Source: Nocardioides sp. Root140
Lineage (GTDB): Bacteria > Actinomycetota > Actinomycetes > Propionibacteriales > Nocardioidaceae
Reading direction: 5' to 3'
DNA: 64,000 bases
Assembly (NCBI RefSeq): GCF_001426745.1
Contig: NZ_LMFI01000011.1
Coordinates: 126,795-190,794 of the forward strand
Below the pieces are notes generated by a model. The model ran no database searches, was not told the origin of the DNA, and was given only the letters and a program-made list of their open reading frames with translations. A program made the translations under genes and the position numbers. Shown here one piece after another: positions 61,381 to 64,000 of the stretch (its first letter is position 1; every line of letters starts with the position of its first letter).

Positions 61381-62457
61381 ATGACCACGAAGCTCACCCA
61401 TGTGGCCGGAGCCCGCCCCAACTTCCCGAAGGCGGCTCCGGTGATCGCGGCCGCCGCCGAGCTCGGCCTCGAGCAGACGCTGGTGCACACCGGCCAGCAC
61501 TACGACGAGGCGATGTCGGAGGTGTTCTTCCGCCAGCTCGGCCTGCCCACCCCGGACGTCGACCTCGGCGTCGGCTCGGGCAGCCATGCCACCCAGACCG
61601 CCCGCATCATGACCGGCCTCGAGGAGCTGTTCCTGGCCCAGCGGCCCGACATCGTGGTCGTCTACGGCGACGTGAACTCGACCGTCGCCGCCGCCCTGGT
61701 CGCCGCGAAGCTGCAGATCCCGATCGCCCACGTCGAGGCCGGCCTGCGCTCCTTCGACCGCACCATGCCCGAGGAGGTCAACCGCCTGGTCACCGACCGG
61801 CTCTCCGACCTGCTCTTCGCGACCAGCCCCGACGCGGTCGCCCACCTCGGCAACGAGGGTGTGCCTGCCGACCGGATCCATCTGGTCGGCAACCCGATGA
61901 TCGACACACTGCTGGCCAACCTCGACCGGTTCGACGTCGCCGCCGCCCGCGCACGCCACGGCCTCGAGGGTGACTACGCCGTCGCCACCCTGCACCGTCC
62001 GGCGAACGTCGACGACCCGGCCGACGCCTCGGCACTGGTCAAGGCGCTGCACGCGGTGGCCGACCAGGTCGACCTGGTGCTGCCCCTGCACCCGCGCGGG
62101 CGGGCGGCCTTCGAGGCAGTCGGCCTCTTCGACCACCCGCGCGTGGTCGTGCTCGACCCCCAGGGGTACGTCGAGTTCCTCGGCCTGGTCCGCGGCGCCC
62201 GGGCGGTCGTCACCGACTCAGGCGGCGTCCAGGAGGAGACCACGATCCTCGGCATCCCCTGCCTGACGTTGCGGCCCAACACCGAGCGACCGGTGACGAT
62301 CACCCACGGCACCAACCAGCTGGTCACCCGCGAGGACGTCCCGTTCGTCCTCGCCGACGTGCTCGCTGCGCCTGTTGCGACGACCCACCGGGTGCCGCCG
62401 CTGTGGGACGGCCAGGCCGGTGCCCGCATCGCCGCCGTGCTCCAGGAGTTCCTGTGA
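61381..62457 (+). CDS. wecB: UDP-N-acetylglucosamine 2-epimerase, non-hydrolysing
   Basis: The 358-residue enzyme has VAGARPNFPKAAPVIAAA, LVHTGQHYDEAMSEVFF, VVVYGDVNSTVAAALVA, HVEAGLRSFDRTMPEEVNR, ATLHRPANVDD and VTDSGGVQEETTILGIP, all canonical for WecB/MnaA. It interconverts UDP-GlcNAc and UDP-ManNAc, the substrate for the WecC-like enzyme. The ATG at 61381 follows AGGAGAGG. Its stop overlaps the GTG of the next gene. Confidence 0.95.
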   Translation: MTTKLTHVAGARPNFPKAAPVIAAAAELGLEQTLVHTGQHYDEAMSEVFFRQLGLPTPDVDLGVGSGSHATQTARIMTGLEELFLAQRPDIVVVYGDVNSTVAAALVAAKLQIPIAHVEAGLRSFDRTMPEEVNRLVTDRLSDLLFATSPDAVAHLGNEGVPADRIHLVGNPMIDTLLANLDRFDVAAARARHGLEGDYAVATLHRPANVDDPADASALVKALHAVADQVDLVLPLHPRGRAAFEAVGLFDHPRVVVLDPQGYVEFLGLVRGARAVVTDSGGVQEETTILGIPCLTLRPNTERPVTITHGTNQLVTREDVPFVLADVLAAPVATTHRVPPLWDGQAGARIAAVLQEFL

Positions 62458-64000
62458 GCCGGTTGCTGCGCCGGGTACGCCGACCCCGCCTGCCGGCGTT
62501 CGAGCTGCCCGAGGTGCACCCGGCCCGGACGACGAAGGCGGCGGTGATCCTCGACCCGTTCTCCGAGCTGGCCTTCGGCTACGAGTGGCACCAGGTGAAG
62601 GTGACGCCGACCGACTGGCGGGCGGTCCTCACGGAGCAGCGCCCCGACCTGCTCTTCGTCGAGTCGGCGTGGAACGGCAACGACGGTGCCTGGCGGCTGC
62701 ACATGACCCGCGACCACCAGCCATCGCCGGAGCTGCGCGCCCTGGTGGCGTGGTGCCGCGACGAGGGCATCCCGACCGTGTTCTGGAACAAGGAGGACCC
62801 GCCCAACTACGACGTCTTCCTCGAGACCGCCCGGCTCTTCGACCAGGTCTTCACCGTCGACGCCGACCGGATCCCGGTCTACCAGCGCGACCTCGGCCAC
62901 GAGCGCATCGACCTGCTGCCCTTCTCCGCCCAGCCGCGGCTGCACAACCCGGTACGCCGCGGCAAGGGCCGGGTGCTGCCGATCGCGTTCGCCGGCACCT
63001 GGTTCGCCGAGAAGCACCCGGAGCGCCGCGAGCAGATGGAGCAGCTGCTGCGCCCGGCGCTCGACCGCGGACTGCACATCTGGTCGCGCATGCAGCGTGG
63101 CGACAAGCGTTACCGGTTCCCGGCGCCCTACCGCAGCCACGTCGTCGGGTCGTTGCCCTATCCGAAGATGCTCGCGGCCTACTCGGCGTACAAGGTCTTC
63201 CTGAACGTGAACTCGGTGACCGGCTCCAAGACGATGTGCAGCCGCCGGCTCTTCGAGCTCTCCGCCGCGCAGACCGCGGTGATCACCACGCCGGCGGCCA
63301 GCATCGAGCCGTTCTTCGGCTCCGACCTCGAGGTGGTCCGCGACGCCGACGAGGCGCGCGCCGCGATCGACGTGCTGCTCGGCCAGGACGAGTACCGCGA
63401 CCGCCAGGCGCTCAAGGCGCACCGTCGGGTGTTCGACGAGCACCTCTGCACGCACCGCGTGGACACGGTGCTGCGCTCCCTAGGTCTCGATCTTCCGTTG
63501 GTCGAGGAGCGAGCGTCAGCGAGCGTCTCGAGACCCGGTGAGGTGATCTCCACTGGTTCGACCACCACGCAGGTCAGTGCGGTCGTCCCGACCATGCGGC
63601 CCGAGCAGCTCGACCACGTGCTCGCCATGCTCGGCAGCCAGAGCCACCGCGACCTCCAGCTGGTGCTGGTCACCCACGGCTTCGAGGCACCGGCGGACCT
63701 GGCCGTGCGCGCGGCACGCGCCGGGCTCGACAACGTGGTCACCAGGTATGCCGACGCGTCGCTCACCCTCGGCGCCTGCATGAACCTCGGCGTCGACGCG
63801 GCCGACGGCGAGCTCGTCGCCAAGGTCGACGACGACAACTTCTACGGCCGGCACTACCTGACCGACCTGGTGCGGGCGCTGGACTACTCCGGCGCCGACG
63901 TGGCCGGCAAGTGGGCGCACCTGGTGCACCTCGAGTCCAGTGGCGCCACGCTGCTGCGCTTCGAGCACGCCGAGCACCGGTTCACCGACCTGGTGCAGGG
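62454..64000 (+). CDS. CgeB-like / GT2 two-domain glycosyltransferase, cut by the right edge
   Basis: From GTG 62454 the frame stays open to base 64000 (at least 515 residues). The first ~340 residues resemble CgeB/DUF3880-type glycosyltransferases: TVFWNKEDPPNYDVFLETA, IAFAGTWFAEKHPERREQME, SVTGSKTMCSRRLFELSAAQ. A second domain starts near residue 365 (VSAVVPTMRPEQLDHVLAML) and is a GT2 fold with VAKVDDDNFYGRHYL (DxD). The linker between them (about residues 344-361) is encoded by a repeat at 63483-63535. It is translationally coupled to wecB. Confidence 0.8.
   Translation, partial: MSRLLRRVRRPRLPAFELPEVHPARTTKAAVILDPFSELAFGYEWHQVKVTPTDWRAVLTEQRPDLLFVESAWNGNDGAWRLHMTRDHQPSPELRALVAWCRDEGIPTVFWNKEDPPNYDVFLETARLFDQVFTVDADRIPVYQRDLGHERIDLLPFSAQPRLHNPVRRGKGRVLPIAFAGTWFAEKHPERREQMEQLLRPALDRGLHIWSRMQRGDKRYRFPAPYRSHVVGSLPYPKMLAAYSAYKVFLNVNSVTGSKTMCSRRLFELSAAQTAVITTPAASIEPFFGSDLEVVRDADEARAAIDVLLGQDEYRDRQALKAHRRVFDEHLCTHRVDTVLRSLGLDLPLVEERASASVSRPGEVISTGSTTTQVSAVVPTMRPEQLDHVLAMLGSQSHRDLQLVLVTHGFEAPADLAVRAARAGLDNVVTRYADASLTLGACMNLGVDAADGELVAKVDDDNFYGRHYLTDLVRALDYSGADVAGKWAHLVHLESSGATLLRFEHAEHRFTDLVQ
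63483..63535. repeat. 53-bp partial copy of the hairpin repeat in a glycosyltransferase linker
   Basis: GGTCTCGA at 63483 and TCGAGACC at 63528-63535 are inverted; between them are TGGTCGAGGAGCGAGCG and CAGCGAGCG as in the copy at 60168. It lies exactly at the junction of the two glycosyltransferase domains and keeps the frame open. Confidence 0.75.

Noticed and set aside
62375..63541. Plus-strand open frame overlapping the CgeB-like gene
   Set aside because: Its translation is Arg/Pro/Ala-rich without motifs; the frame starting at 62454 has clear glycosyltransferase motifs and stays open to the window edge.

Overview
The window is chromosomal DNA of a high-GC actinobacterium, most likely Nocardioides or another Nocardioidaceae member. 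This is inferred from the strong GC bias at third codon positions, a 13E12/DUF222-HNH gene, type VII secretion (WXG100-like) substrates, a DUF559/AbiEi-like gene, many GTG starts and several promoters that look leaderless. No tRNA, rRNA, integrase, transposase or CRISPR array was seen. Genes are densely packed, many pairs overlap as ATGA or GTGA, and no gene-free stretch reaches 300 bases.

Layout. 1-10130: an HNH nuclease fragment, a PQQ-type lipoprotein, a NERD-helicase, a methyltransferase, a PGPGW membrane protein, a frameshifted Tat-type PhoD phosphatase, a DUF3311/sodium:solute symporter pair and a lipoprotein. 10133-15335: a leftward block with a LuxR regulator, a flavin monooxygenase and a pair of acyl-CoA dehydrogenases. 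15438-17481: a membrane protein, an AbiEi/DUF559 gene bracketed by two copies of a ~90-bp inverted-repeat element, and a DUF4031 gene. 17478-22084: a leftward, mostly overlapping run of YbaB-like, EspC-like and WXG-like genes, a membrane protein, an HD hydrolase, a P450 and a deaminase. 22224-24915: a methyltransferase and HxlR regulator pair and a secreted GH16 enzyme.

24950-37228 is the most distinctive block. It reads as an aromatic-acid catabolic cluster: two MFS transporters, an aryl-AMP/CoA ligase, an aryl-CoA-type FAD monooxygenase, a TetR regulator, a maleate-isomerase-like enzyme, a VOC enzyme, an unknown 81-residue protein, an alpha/beta hydrolase and a large C45-type Ntn hydrolase. 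Three promoters in it share a 16-bp operator-like motif (TGTYRAARTATTGACA), which suggests one regulon.

37262-45842: a FadR regulator with a sterol-desaturase-like protein, a ScyD-like secreted protein, a gluconate module (GntR, GntK, GntP), a lipoprotein, a GNAT protein and a methyltransferase. 45847-50448: an amidohydrolase, SSS transporter and DUF3311 operon divergent from a PucR regulator. 50452-52876: a DUF2237 gene, a small WXG-like protein and a WXG-DUF1023 hydrolase. 53008 to the right edge: a surface polysaccharide locus with UDP-glucose dehydrogenase, ManNAc-type WecB and WecC, four glycosyltransferases and a Wzm/Wzt-type ABC exporter.

The most unusual non-coding content is four families of short palindromic repeats: the ~90-bp element at 9336, 15998 and 17060; a 21-bp-period array at 40314-40446; a 20-bp double palindrome at 55411-55538; and a hairpin repeat read through in frame inside two glycosyltransferase genes (60168-60265 and 63483-63535). 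Two of these families touch or supply the stop codons of convergent genes.
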